A stretch of DNA of 64,000 nucleotides, taken from assembly GCA_963580285.1 (NCBI GenBank), contig OY757023.1, positions 130,542,027 through 130,606,026 of the forward strand. The letters are read 5' to 3'. The position numbers and the translations under genes were made by a program. This stretch comes from Lucinisca nassula (lineage: Eukaryota > Mollusca > Bivalvia > Lucinida > Lucinidae). Under the pieces are notes generated by a model. That model was not told the DNA's origin. It did not search any database and saw nothing but the letters and a program-made list of their open reading frames with translations. Positions 51,286-62,100 of this stretch are shown in pieces; the stretch's first letter is position 1, and every line of letters starts with the position of its first letter.

Positions 51286-52290
51286 ATTCGTTTCACTGAC
51301 CGTTTCAAGGAGGTTCTTCTGTCGCGGTATACGTTTTGTTATGGTTTGTCTTTGAGTGTATGTATCACTAATATTATTTTGTTTTGGATAGCCAATTGGC
51401 CATTTTGTGGGAAAGTAACCGTCCTGTTGGGTTTCTGCTATTGGTGTTTCCATAAGGGTTTAGTTATTTCATGTTTGTGTTTATTTCCCTTTGGTGTCTC
51501 TGATGGAAGCTGTGGGTTAATTATCATTACCTTCACTTCTATTTTGTTTTCCATTTGTTAAATATTTGAATGTACTTGTTTATGTTTTTACTAGTTTGCA
51601 TATGTGTATCTATTTTCAAATGTTTAAATGTATTTACTTTCAAATGTTTATTTTTTTCACACAGGTATTTAATTTTAAAAATGATTCTCTTACAGTGTTT
51701 GTATTTAGTCCTGAGGCTAACAAGTCCGTGTATTTAAGACCACTCTGAATAGAAGTGGAGGCAATGATCAGGAATTGACACAATTAACCCGCAGCTCCAA
51801 TCAGATACACTAAAGGGACAAACATGTAACAACAGACCCTAATGGAAACATCAATAGCGGAAAGTCAAAAGGACAGTAACTTTCCCACAAAATGGCAAAT
51901 AGGCTATCCAAAATAAAATAATATAAGCGACACAAACACCCAAAGATAAACGATGCCAAAAATAAACCGGGACAGAAGAACCGTCATGGAACGGTCAGCG
52001 ACAACGAATTCCACTGGAGGGGAAGGGAGGGTGGGGCTGAAATCGATTTTACGTGGCCACATTCCTCGCCCTTACTTCCGTCGCGATTAAGACAAATAAT
52101 TTGTTCAGTCCGCATGAAGGCCTCCTAATTCATCAGTGCAGTATCTCCGTGATCACAAAAATCAAACAACCACAGAGATGAAACAACGGTGAGGACTCGA
52201 CAGCAAGAAACCACTGAAATGCTGGAGCAAAAGAAAAAAAACAGTTAGACTCCGATGAGCCCGACCAGAGACAGAGCATCAGGTACCAAA
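51286..52290. repeat. Repeat H pair in inverted orientation
   Basis: Plus copy 51290-51545 and long minus copy 51745-52290 (ending GAACAACCACAGAG-type and GTGAGGACTCGACAGCAAG strings). A PAL remnant follows at about 52340-52450. Confidence 0.6.
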
Positions 52291-52463
52291 CCTCTAGAGA
52301 AAATTGGGATGTTCGGGTTTATTCGGTATGTTTATCATTATTTTTGCTCAAAATCATAGATATAGGTTGTGGATACTCGTAAGAACCGCAGTTCTAACGA
52401 GAACACACAATCGCTTTTAGGACTAGACATTAGGAAAAATATCGAACGTTTTCTTATGATAAA

Positions 52464-52788
52464 CAAGAGCCTATTATAGGTGACCAATGCCCCCCGTGGA
52501 AGCCAATTTCTGAGTTTTTGCAAAATTTCAAGGGGAGAAAATTCAGCCAAAAATGACAACAGAGTTATGACCCTTAATCGGAATGTAGCCCTTTTGATGG
52601 TGAACTAGTGTGTGAAGTTTCATGGGGCTAGGTCAAATACTGTTGAAGTTATGATCAAGGTTAAAGTTTTTGTGACGGACAGATAAACAAACAAACAAAC
52701 AAACAAACAAACAGACAGACAGACAGGGCAAATACTATATGCCCCCCGAATCAAAGATTCTCGGGAGGGGGGGCATACAAATTTTAGG
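52464..52788 (+). mobile_element. GCCCCCC-ended dispersed repeat
   Basis: AATGCCCCCCGTGGAAGCCA near the left and GGGAGGGGGGGCATA at the right, with TATGACCCTTAATCGG inside and an (AAAC)n-(AGAC)n run at 52682-52725. No gene. Confidence 0.6.
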
Positions 52789-52859
52789 TCTGCCGGTATA
52801 AAAAACGCCAATCTAGTGGGTGTTAGGGTTTGGATCAAGGTTAGGATTAAACATGGATT

Positions 52860-53030
52860 ATCTATTGTACGGGTATGTACGGAACCCGGAAAGGGACATT
52901 CAATTTTATTTTTAATATGTTGTGCGAACAAGATATTAAGCTGTGCGAACAAGATAGTATCATGTGCGCACAAGATAATATGCGGACAAAATGTATCGTG
53001 TGTGGACAACATATCTTGTTGTTTTTTTCT
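52860..53030 (+). repeat. Short tandem motif TGTGCGAACAAGATA
   Basis: Four to five diverged copies of a 20-odd base unit around GTGCGAACAAGATA at 52921-53015. The overlapping frames on both strands are not convincing genes. Confidence 0.5.
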
Positions 53031-53239
53031 ACTTTGTGTACTGTTGGTTTTCTTTTGCTCCAGCATTTCATTGTTTTTTGCTGTCGAGTCCTCACCGTTG
53101 TTTTTTTCACTCTGGTTGTGTATTTCTTGTGTTTTTGGAGATATTGCAGACTGAACAAACTATTTTGTCTAAATCGCAACGGAAGTAAGGGCGAAGATTG
53201 CAGCTGCATAAAATCGATTTAAGTCCCCTAGTCGAATTC

Positions 53240-53857
53240 GTTTCATTGAAAAGTAGAAGTAAAACAAAGATCAGGAATCGATACAATTAACTTACTCCAC
53301 CCATCAAAGACACCAAAGGGAAAGAAATACAAACATGAAGCGACCAGACCATAATGGAAACCTAAACAAAGGAAGGCCATAATGACAGTTTCTTTCCCAC
53401 AAAATGGCCATATGGCCATCCAAAATAAAAAGACACAAGTGATACACACAGTAAGTAACAAACAACAACACAAATAAACCGCCGCAGAAGAACCGCCTTG
53501 GAACGGTCAGTGGAAAGATTTCCACTGGGGTGGGGTGGGGGGCCTAAATCGATTTTACGTGGCCACAATCCTCGTCCTTACTTCCGTCGAGATGTAGACA
53601 AATAATTTGTTCAGTCCGCATGAAGGCCTCCTAACTCATCAGTGCAACATCTCCGTGAACACAAATAATCAAAGAACCACAGAGGTGAGACAACGGTGAG
53701 GACTCGACAGCAAGGAACCACTGAAATACTGGAGCGAAAGAAAACCAACAGTTAGACTCCGATGGGCCCGACCAGAGACAGAGCATCAGACGATTCCAAG
53801 GCGATTCTTCTGTCGCGGTTTATTTATGCTATGGTTTGTCTTTGAGTGTGTATATTA
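53240..53857. repeat. Repeat H, long minus-strand copy and a plus fragment
   Basis: Minus copy 53240-53790 (GACCATAATGGAAACCTAAA to CCAACAGTTAGACTCCGATG). The plus fragment 53795-53857 (TTCTGTCGCGGTTTATTT) leads into the next repeat. Confidence 0.6.
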
Positions 53858-53912
53858 TTAGCTCACCTGAGCCGAAGGCTCATTGGTGAGCTGATAGTAT
53901 GGCCAGGCAAAA

Positions 53913-53953
<41 letters not shown>

Positions 53954-55480
53954 GTGTTCACATTTTCAAACGTCTTCTCCTCCGGAACCGCTGGGTCGAT
54001 TGTAGTCAAATTTCATGTGGAGGCTCCATGGGGTGGGGGAACGAAAGTTTGCATTTTTGGTCTAGGTCACATGACCAAGATGGCCGCCATGCCCATATAT
54101 GGTAAAAACTCTTCGAAAATCTTCTCCTCCGGAACCACTGGGCCGATTTGCATGAAACTTGGCATGTAGCACCTGGGACATGGGCCCATCATAAATTGCA
54201 TAAATGGTGTCCCTGGGATGACCTTGACCTATTTTACGCTAAGGTTAAATTTGGTAACATGGGCATTTGTATGGGAAAAAGTAGAAATGTCTGATATCTT
54301 GCAAACTGTTACAAATAATGCCACTAAACCATATATATTCTTATTTCTTATGATGAGGCGCATTAAGTGACATGGATTTTGGGACCCTGGTGCCCCCCGG
54401 GGGGGCATGCCCCACCCCCTTCTTTGCACAAAATGCTTAATATCTCGGAAACGGTTAAGATCCCCACCCATAAACCATATATATTCTTGTTCCTTATGAT
54501 AAGGCGCATTCAGTGACACAGACCTTTGGACATCAGGGTATCGGAGGGTCCCCGGGGTGGCATGCCCCACCCCCTTTATTGCAAAAAATGCTTAATATCT
54601 CGGAAACGGTTAAGATCCCGACCCATAAACCATATATACTCTTGTTCCTTATGATGAGGCCCATTCAGTGGCATGGACTTTTGGACCATGGGGTACCAGG
54701 GGTCCGGGGGGGGGGCATGCCCCACCCCTTTTTTTGCACAAAATGCTTAATATCTCGGAAACGGTTAAGATCTCTATCCATGAACCATATATATTCTTGT
54801 TCCTGATCATAAGGCGCATTAAGTGACATGAACCTTTGGACCCAGGGGTCCCAGGGGGGGCATGCCGCACCCCCTTTTTTTGCATTAAATGCTTAATATC
54901 TCGGAAACGGTTAAGATCCCCACCCTTAAACCATATATACTCTTGTTCTTTATGATGAGGCGCATTCAGTGACATGGACCTTTGAACCCTGGGGTACCAG
55001 GGGTCCGGGGGGGGGGCATGCCCCTCCCCCTTTTTTGCTCAAAATGCTTAATATCTCGGAAAAGGTTAAGATCCCCACCCACAAACCATATATATTCTTG
55101 TTCCTTATGATAAGGCGAATTCAGTGACATGGACCTTTGGACCCGGGGGTCCCTGGGTGAGGGAGGGGGCATGCCTAACCCCCTTTTTTCCCCAAAATGC
55201 TTAATATCTCGGAAACGGTTAAGACCCCCACCCATAAACCATATATATTCTTGTCGCATTCAGTGTAATGGACCGTTGGACCTACGGTTCCAGTGGTGGG
55301 GGGGGGGGGCTGGGGGCCAACTCCCTTTATTGCATTGAATGCTTAATATCTCGGAAACAGTTGAGATCCCCACCCAGTTACACAGACCTTCGGTCCCTCT
55401 TGGCCAAAGATCACATATTAAAGTCTTTGAGGACTTCCTCAGAAAAGTCAGGTGAGCGATTCAGGACCAATGGTCCTCTG
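53858..55480 (+). repeat. AGCTCACCTGAGC-type repeat with a 150-bp tandem array
   Basis: Starts TTAGCTCACCTGAGCCGAAG and ends AGGTGAGCGATTCAGGACCA...GGTCCTCTGG. A (TG)n lies at about 53916-53948. From about 54300 to 55400, seven units of about 150 bp follow (CTTAATATCTCGGAAACGGT; AACCATATATATTCTTGTTC; GGGGCATGCCCCACCCCCT). The many overlapping frames here are repeat translations. Confidence 0.8.
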
Positions 55481-55484
55481 GTTT

Positions 55485-56330
55485 TGTTTTGGATAGCCAA
55501 TTGTCCATTATGTGGGAAAGTAACTGTCTTGGCTTTCCGCTATTGGTGTTTACGTTAGGTTCTAGTTGTTTCATGTTTGTCTTTCTTTCCCTTTTGTGTC
55601 CCTGGTGAGAGCTGTGGGTTAAAGATAATGGTATTAATTCCTGATCATTGACACGTCACATCAGTACGGTGGTGGGTTAAGTTAAGAAACAATATATTTG
55701 AATATCTTACTTTTTCTGTACCTCATTTACCTCTTTGAATCTAGTGATGTATCTGGCAAAGTTTTTTTTGTCTTCATGTCACAACATAGACGTGAAAGCA
55801 ATGACCGTGAATCGATACAATTACTACACAACTCCCATCCAAGATCAAAGACACCAACGTGAAAAAAACGCCATTACAACCCAGTGTAACCATAATAGAA
55901 ACGTCACAAGCGAAAAGCCAAAAGGATAGTTACTTTGCCATAAAATGGCCAAACGGCTATTCAGACTGTATGAAGGATTCCTAAGTCATCAGTGCAACAT
56001 CTCCAAAAACATAAAAATCAAACGAATACAGAGATGAAACAACGACGAGTACTCGACTGCATGAAATAACTGAAAAGAAAATAGAATTAAATTCAATAAC
56101 CAGGCATCCATACAATTACCCAACATCGCCCATCCAAGAAAAATCAAACATAAAGCAACTTCAGCATAATGAAATCTTCAAAAGTGGGAAACCAAAATAA
56201 CAGTTACTTTCCCAGAAAATGGCCAAACGGCTATCCAAAATAGCAATACATACATTTTAGCAAACCACAACAAAAGAGCCGCCTTCGAACAGTCATGTTT
56301 TTTTATTGTTTTTTTTTTTTCTGTTCGAGT
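55485..56330. repeat. Repeat H copies in both orientations
   Basis: Plus 55485-55650 (GGATAGCCAATTGTCCATTA), minus 55785-56050 and a diverged minus copy 56090-56290. 56331-56500 holds nothing recognisable. Confidence 0.55.
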
Positions 56331-56503
56331 TGGGTATTAAATTGATTTTACGTCGCCACATTCTTCGCCGATGATTGGGTAAACTACCATTTGAATCGTC
56401 TGTCGTAAAACATGCTATACACAATCTTTTTTATATCAAAATGTGATATCAAAGGTGTAATCCTACAACACAGAACTAAAAACCGTAGAATACAAGTTCT
56501 TCT

Positions 56504-56549
56504 GGGCCAGACGAGCTAGTTTCGGCAAATTAGGCCTCATCAGTGACCC
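56504..56549 (-). ncRNA. Type I hammerhead ribozyme motif, minus strand
   Basis: On the minus strand: GGGTCA (56549-56544), CTGATGA (56543-56537), helix II GGC/GCC with a 7-base loop (56536-56524), GAAA (56523-56520), the nearly self-complementary helix III ACTAGCTCGT, then C at 56510 as the expected cleavage base, and TGGCCC (56509-56504) closing helix I. Same 46-base length as the motif at 21714. Confidence 0.75.
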
Positions 56550-56698
56550 TCAAATATTTTCAAATTTCCGCAGTCGGATCAATAATTCTAAGGGACTAGA
56601 AAATATAACCCATAGTAAGATGAGGTGAAGAGCGACATTTTATGGCCGCACACATTCCCTTCACTCCAGCTGTGGTGAAGTTATTCAAAAACATTTCT

Positions 56699-56730
56699 GG
56701 GCCAGACTATATAGGCCTCATCAGTGACCC
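56699..56730 (-). ncRNA. Degenerate hammerhead copy, core partly deleted
   Basis: GGGTCA, CTGATGAGGCC and TGGCCC are retained on the minus strand. GAAA and helix III are missing. The start of the unit is 195 bases from the same point of the intact motif at 56504, and flanking sequence (TCAAATATTTTC-AATTTCCGCAGT) repeats too, so the two form a tandem pair. Confidence 0.65.
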
Positions 56731-56814
56731 TCAAATATTTTCGAATTTCCGCAGTGGAATCAATGATAACAAAGTATCCCGAAACATGATCATATCAAAT
56801 TGGGTACTGAAATC

Positions 56815-57100
56815 ATTTCAGAATAGAATTGACGGCATTAATCAGGAATCGACACAAACTCAAAGCTCCCATCAGTGACACCAAAGGGAAGGAAACACAG
56901 ACATGAAACTACTAGACCCTAATGGAAACATCAATAGCGGAAAGCCAATAGGACAGTTACTATCCCATTAAATGCCCAATTGGCTATCCAAACCAAAATA
57001 ATATAAGCGATACATACACTCAAAGACAAACCATAACAAAAATAAACTGCGACAGAAGAACCGCTTTGGAACGGTCAGTGAAACGAATATATACGAAGCA
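56815..57100 (-). repeat. Repeat H, minus-strand copy
   Basis: GACGGCATTAATCAGGAATC to CTGCGACAGAAGAACCGC, with the usual AGACCCTAATGGAAACATCA-type core. Confidence 0.6.
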
Positions 57101-57353
57101 TATATTTTTGTCTGAAAACTATATAGAAAGTCATCATAGAATTCAAGCTCCTATGGGCCTTGTTGCAGAAGAGAGCTCAATACAACATCGAATTTTAAAA
57201 CTTAATCGAAGTGACGTCCATAAAACTAGAAAAAAAGGTATATTGCAAATTCAAGCTCTACTCTCCAATTTATTAACTTCATGTTTTACTGCCACCAAAA
57301 ACATGTGATAAAATATTGCGACAAAGTCTTCGAAAGGTCAGGTAGAAATCTGC

Positions 57354-57356
<3 letters not shown>

Positions 57357-57410
<54 letters not shown>

Positions 57411-57453
57411 AAAATATTGCGACAAAGTCTTCGAAACATCAGATAGAAATCTG

Positions 57454-57485
<32 letters not shown>

Positions 57486-57505
57486 ACGACGATGACGATG
57501 ATGAT
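57357..57505 (+). repeat. (GAT)n microsatellite blocks
   Basis: Two (GAT)n runs (57357-57410 and 57457-57505) separated by a repeated stretch, AAATATTGCGACAAAGTCTT. The poly-His/poly-Ile frames across it are trivial. Confidence 0.95.
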
Positions 57506-57707
57506 GGCTGTGAAGTAACAGGAAATGTGTGATCAGTCTTGACCGTAAAGGCTCCATGTCAGGGCTGTTGAGTATGTCTGCGGGAAGATCATTCCACAGT
57601 CTTGCTGTTCCAGGTAAGAACGAATACTTGTGGGCGTTCAGCCTTGAACAGGGTATTGAGAGTCTGTTACGCATAGTGGTTTTTTTAAGGAGGGATGGCT
57701 TATGCAT
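57505..57707 (-). pseudogene. LINE ORF2 C-terminal remnant, minus strand
   Basis: Minus-strand frame with RNRLSIPCSRLNAHKYSFLP, GTARLWNDLP and DMEPLRSRLITHF. Y-x-x-S-F-x-P-x-x-x-x-x-W-N-x-L-P near the end is the standard tail of CR1/Jockey-type RT ORFs. Only the last 60-70 residues are present. The frame then runs into the GAT repeat. Confidence 0.75.
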
Positions 57708-57798
57708 ACATGGCCGTTTTGAATTTCATAAAGCACAACAAATGACGTTATGTTCCTGTGCGTTTCTAGGGAATGGAGTTTTAGTTTGAGAAGTCGTC

Positions 57799-58106
57799 AT
57801 TACGAAAACACGCCTTTACCAATACACTGTAAAATTTACCGCCAAAAAAAAAAAAATATATATATATATATAATATATATTTTTTATGAAAATTTGTGAT
57901 ATTTTTCTTATTCGACTCTTATTTCTCCTCAAAATATAGATTGTGGGTACTCGTTAGAACCGCCTCGCTGAGGCGGTAATAACAAGTACCAACAATCTAT
58001 ATTTTAGAGCAGAAGTAAGAAAAAAGTTTACCCCTGTAAACCCCAATTTTACTATATAAAAGTGGGGTTCAAGGTGGTCAACATTATATAGGCGTGTTTT
58101 CATAAT
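57799..58106 (+). mobile_element. PAL-A MITE with an (AT)n insert
   Basis: ATTACGAAAACACGCCTTTA at the left, TATAGGCGTGTTTTCATAAT at the right, hairpin CTCGTTAGAACCGCCTCGCT with a partly decayed right arm. An A-run and (AT)n lie at 57847-57885. Confidence 0.85.
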
Positions 58107-58291
58107 GGTTGAGTAAATGACTAACCGCTCAGTTTTGTATCATCCCAAATTGCTGTATGCATTCCAGAGGCATTGAGATTATTACGCATCATGAAGTTTT
58201 CAGTGATGCATTCTGGTATAGCATTTTTATAAACTTAAAAACATAAATCTTGCTTATCTTAAGTGTAGACGATCTTAAATTGACAAAATCG

Positions 58292-58843
58292 TGTTACGAG
58301 CCAGGCGTAGCAGAAAGAAAAAGCAAACAAGCCTTTTGGAAAAATTTAACAAAATTTATTTACAAGTTAACTTAAACCTGTAGAAGTAAGAAAATTAAAT
58401 GTACTTAGCTCTGTTATGAAATATCCTGAATGAATCTATTTTCCTTGATCCCACAGATTCACAGTCCAAAATGAAAAGTAATATCCTTTAACAATCCAAC
58501 ACAGAATTTAGAAATAACTTTTCTTCTAAGCCCAAACTTGAAACTCCAAAGTCTGACTCAATGAGAAAAATCATGCTCTTTTATAGACCCTAAGATTTCT
58601 CTAGAATGTTCCACAGGGTTGTGGAATAAGATGAGGTAATCTTCTAAAAATAATGCAAACCTGAACTTTCTGGAAGGTTCTGAAGTACTTTTCCTTGTAA
58701 ACATGTTGTTTACAAAAAAGAAATTAATCTGTGACTCAGTTTTCTAGAATCTTCTATAAAAAGATTAACAAGATATTTATAGCACTATTAGGTCACAGTG
58801 GGGTGAAAGTGGGAATCAGAAAAATAAATTCTTATGCATAACA
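58292..58843 (-). repeat. 3' LTR of the Gmr1-like element
   Basis: 552 bp bounded by TGTTA...TAACA on the plus strand (TGTTACGAGCC ... CTTATGCATAACA). It lies directly beside the purine tract. Related LTR ends occur at 32805-33027. Confidence 0.8.
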
Positions 58844-58855
58844 CTCCCCCTCTTC
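58844..58855 (-). promoter_or_regulatory. Polypurine tract (plus-strand primer site)
   Basis: Minus-strand GAAGAGGGGGAG immediately precedes the LTR start TGTTATGC. The same AGAGGGGGTG-type tract precedes an LTR in the TRIM at 32283. Confidence 0.75.
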
Positions 58856-58988
58856 GAGGAAAAGAAAGATTTATGTAATAAAGCTTTCTTTTGCTTTAAG
58901 ATTAATAAAATATTGAACATAGCATATACAATTACATGTATCTACAATCCACTTCAGTATGAAAGAAAAACACAATTCCTGACACTGC

Positions 58989-59190
58989 TCAAGCTCTTGA
59001 AAGGGCATCAGGGATAATGTTATCTCTCCCTCTAATATGTCTTATGTCTAAATTATACTCTTGTAGCATGAGACTCCACCTAAGCAACCGCTGATTTTTG
59101 TTTTTTCATTTTGTGTATGAAAGTCAGTGGATTGTGATCACTGAAAACAACAATCGGTGCAGTAGTAGGGGTAAGATAAACTTAGAAATG
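58989..59190 (-). pseudogene. Broken RNase H C-terminal segment of the Gmr1-like element
   Basis: Homology to the end of RNase H continues past the stop of the main ORF. Breaks visible are the stop at 59191-59193, a second in-frame stop at 59182-59184, and a one-base length change in an A-run near 59100-59106. After that, the open frame shifts and runs to a stop at 58989-58991. The segment contains a D-H-N-P-L motif and ends D-A-L-S-R-A, both usual for gypsy RNase H/pol ends. Confidence 0.8.
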
Positions 59191-62100
59191 TTACAGAGCA
59201 AGAATCAGAGACAAGCACTCTTTCTCTATGGTAGAGTAATTTCTCTGATGCTTATTAAACTTTTTGGAAATGTAGCAAACTGGATGATCCACACCATTTT
59301 CATCTTCCTGCAACAAAACACTACCTGCACCTACATCACTAGCATCTATAGCTAGCTTAAACTCCTTTTCAAAGTTTGGTGCTAAGAGAACTGGTTCACT
59401 CTTGAGTATGGCTTTAAGTTTATCAAAAGCATTTTGGCATATTGCATTCCAATGGAATTTTGTTCTTTTGCTGAGCAAATTTGTCAAAGGCTCAGCAATG
59501 ACAGAGAAATTATTACAGAACTTTCTGTAATAACCAGCCATACCAAGAAATCGCATCAGCTGTCTTTTGCACGTGGGAACGGGAAAATTTGAGATAGCCT
59601 CAACTTTAGCATCAATGGGTTTCACATGACCTTGACCTACAACATGACCTAGAAATGTCAAACTTGCATGGCAGAAATCACTTTTAGCAAGATTGATTGT
59701 CAATTTGGCATTACTCAGTATATCAAAGAATGCTCGAATAGTCCCAAGATGTTGATTCCACTGGTCGTTGTATATGATAGCATCATCGATATAAGCACTG
59801 CAGCCTTCCAGCCCCGCAATTACCATGTTTATTAAGCGCTGAAATGTTGCCGGAGAGTTTTTCGTTCCAAATGGCATGACTTTATAGTTAAATAATCCGT
59901 CTGGTGTTGTGAATGCCAAAACCTCCTTTGCTCTATCTGTGAGTGGAATTTGCCAAAATCCTTTCAGAAGGTCGAATTTCGTTATGTATTTGGCATTCCC
60001 GATGTTATCAATGCAGTCATCCATTCTTGGAATAGGAAAGCTATCTGTTTTACTTAAGGAATTAACTTTCCTAAAATCTGTACACATACGATATGTCCCA
60101 TCAGGTTTTGGTACTAGAATACAAGGAGAACTCCACTCACTTTGGCTTGGTTTAATAAAGTCATTGTCTAATAGATACTGAACTTCTTCTTTAAGATATT
60201 TTTGTTTCACAGGATTCATCCTGTATGGGTGTTGTTTTACAGGTTTAGAACCATTTATGTCCACATCGTGAAATATTTTGTCTGTCCGTGTTGGAATGTC
60301 AGGAAATAAGTGTTCATATTCAAAAATCAGCTGTTTCAGTTCATTCCGCTGATTTGGCTCTAGATGTGACAATTTCTGGTCAAGATTCCGTAGAATGTCA
60401 GAATTCTGAAGTTTTGATGATGTGGGATCCGACTTCACTGAATTAATATCCTCACAGTCATTGTCACATGAATTAAGTGGAACAGAGCTAACTAGATTGA
60501 CTGATGTTAAAGATGTATTGTCCCTATCTATGTATTCCTTAAGCATGTTAATATGACATAGCTGCTTTAGCTTGCGCCTCCCAGGAGTGTTTATTATGTA
60601 ATTTACGTCACTGATCTTTTTGTCTACAGTGTATGGACCATAATACCTGGCCTGCAACGATTTTCTTGGAATAGGCAAAAGAGCTAGTACCTTATCACCT
60701 GGTTTAAAATTCCTTTCTTTTGTCCCTATGTCATATAGCTGTTTCATTTTCCTTTGGGCTGACTGAAGATTGGTTCGAGCAGCCTCACAAGCTTTTGAAA
60801 GTCTAGTTTTGAAATCAGACACATACTGAAGTAAATTCAGGGAGGTGTCATCATTGGAGAGAAATTTCTCTTTGAGAAGTTTCAAAGGACCACGAATAGT
60901 ATGGCCAAATACTAATTCAAATGGAGTGAAGCCAAGAGATTCTTGCACAGATTCTCTTACAGCAAATAAAAGGAGATGGATGCCTTCATCCCAATCCTTC
61001 TCTGTGTCAAAGCAATATGATCTTATCATGTTTTTCATTGTTTGATGGAATCTTTCAAGGGCGCCTTGACTTTCAGGATGATAGGCTGATGGCTTATACT
61101 GTACAATGCCAAGTCCATGCATTACTTGTTGAAATATTCCAGACATAAAATTTGAGCCTTGGTCTGACTGAATAGATTTAGGAAGCCCAACAAATGTGAA
61201 AAACTTCACTAAGGCCTTGACGATTGTCTTAGTTTTGATATTTCTTAAGGGAATGGTTTCAGGAAAACGTGTGGAAGCACACATAATAGTCAAAAGATAT
61301 TCACAGCCAGACTTAGTTCTGGGCAAGGGACCCACACAGTCTATAATTATTCGACTGAAAGGTTCATCAAAAGCAGGTATAGGCTGCAAATGAGCCTTAG
61401 GTATAGTCTGATTGGGTTTTCCTACCATTTGGCATGTATGGCAGGACCTACAATGCTGAGAAACATCTGATTTTAACCCAGGCCAGTAAAAATGATTAAG
61501 AATCTTGTGATAGGTTTTATTTACACCTAAATGTCCTGACATGGGAGTTTCATGTGCCAAGTTTAATATTTCGGGACGGTAAATCCGTGGAACCACTATC
61601 TGATGGTTGACAGTCCACTCGTCTTCTGCTGAGACGTCTGGTGGACGCCATTTTCTCATAAGAATGCCATTTTTGACATAATAACAGACTGGGACCTGAG
61701 ATACTTCCTGCTCATCTAAAGCCCTTTCAAACAAAGGCGAAATTTCAGGATCCTTGTGCTGTTCTATAGCTAGTTGAGACCCGGACATTTTGTCATGGCC
61801 TAGATCTAAAGATGACTTATTGTCATGAAAATCTGCCTGCTTATCAGGCAGGTTTGAAGACAGAGACCTTGTTATCTCGTCATTAAAAGACTGACCCAAA
61901 AAGGTATCAGTTAAATCAAAATCCTGTTTCCCATCAGTTTGCTTGGCCTTACGTGCCATAGCCCTTGTGACTGCACAGGACGGATAAAGATCAGGAATTT
62001 CCTGCTCAATGGGATCAGGTGGTTGATCAGTGCAAGGATTAGCAGTCAAAAGTGGGTTTACCACAACCTTATCTCCAGCTAGGTCATTGCCTAGCAACAA

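Noticed and set aside
52816..53222. Four overlapping frames, 65-148 codons, on both strands
   Set aside because: The area is covered by short tandem motifs and repeat H; none has domain evidence.
54229..55558. Series of frames with NRFRDIKH- or NHIYSC-like repeats
   Set aside because: Translations of the 150-bp tandem array on either strand.
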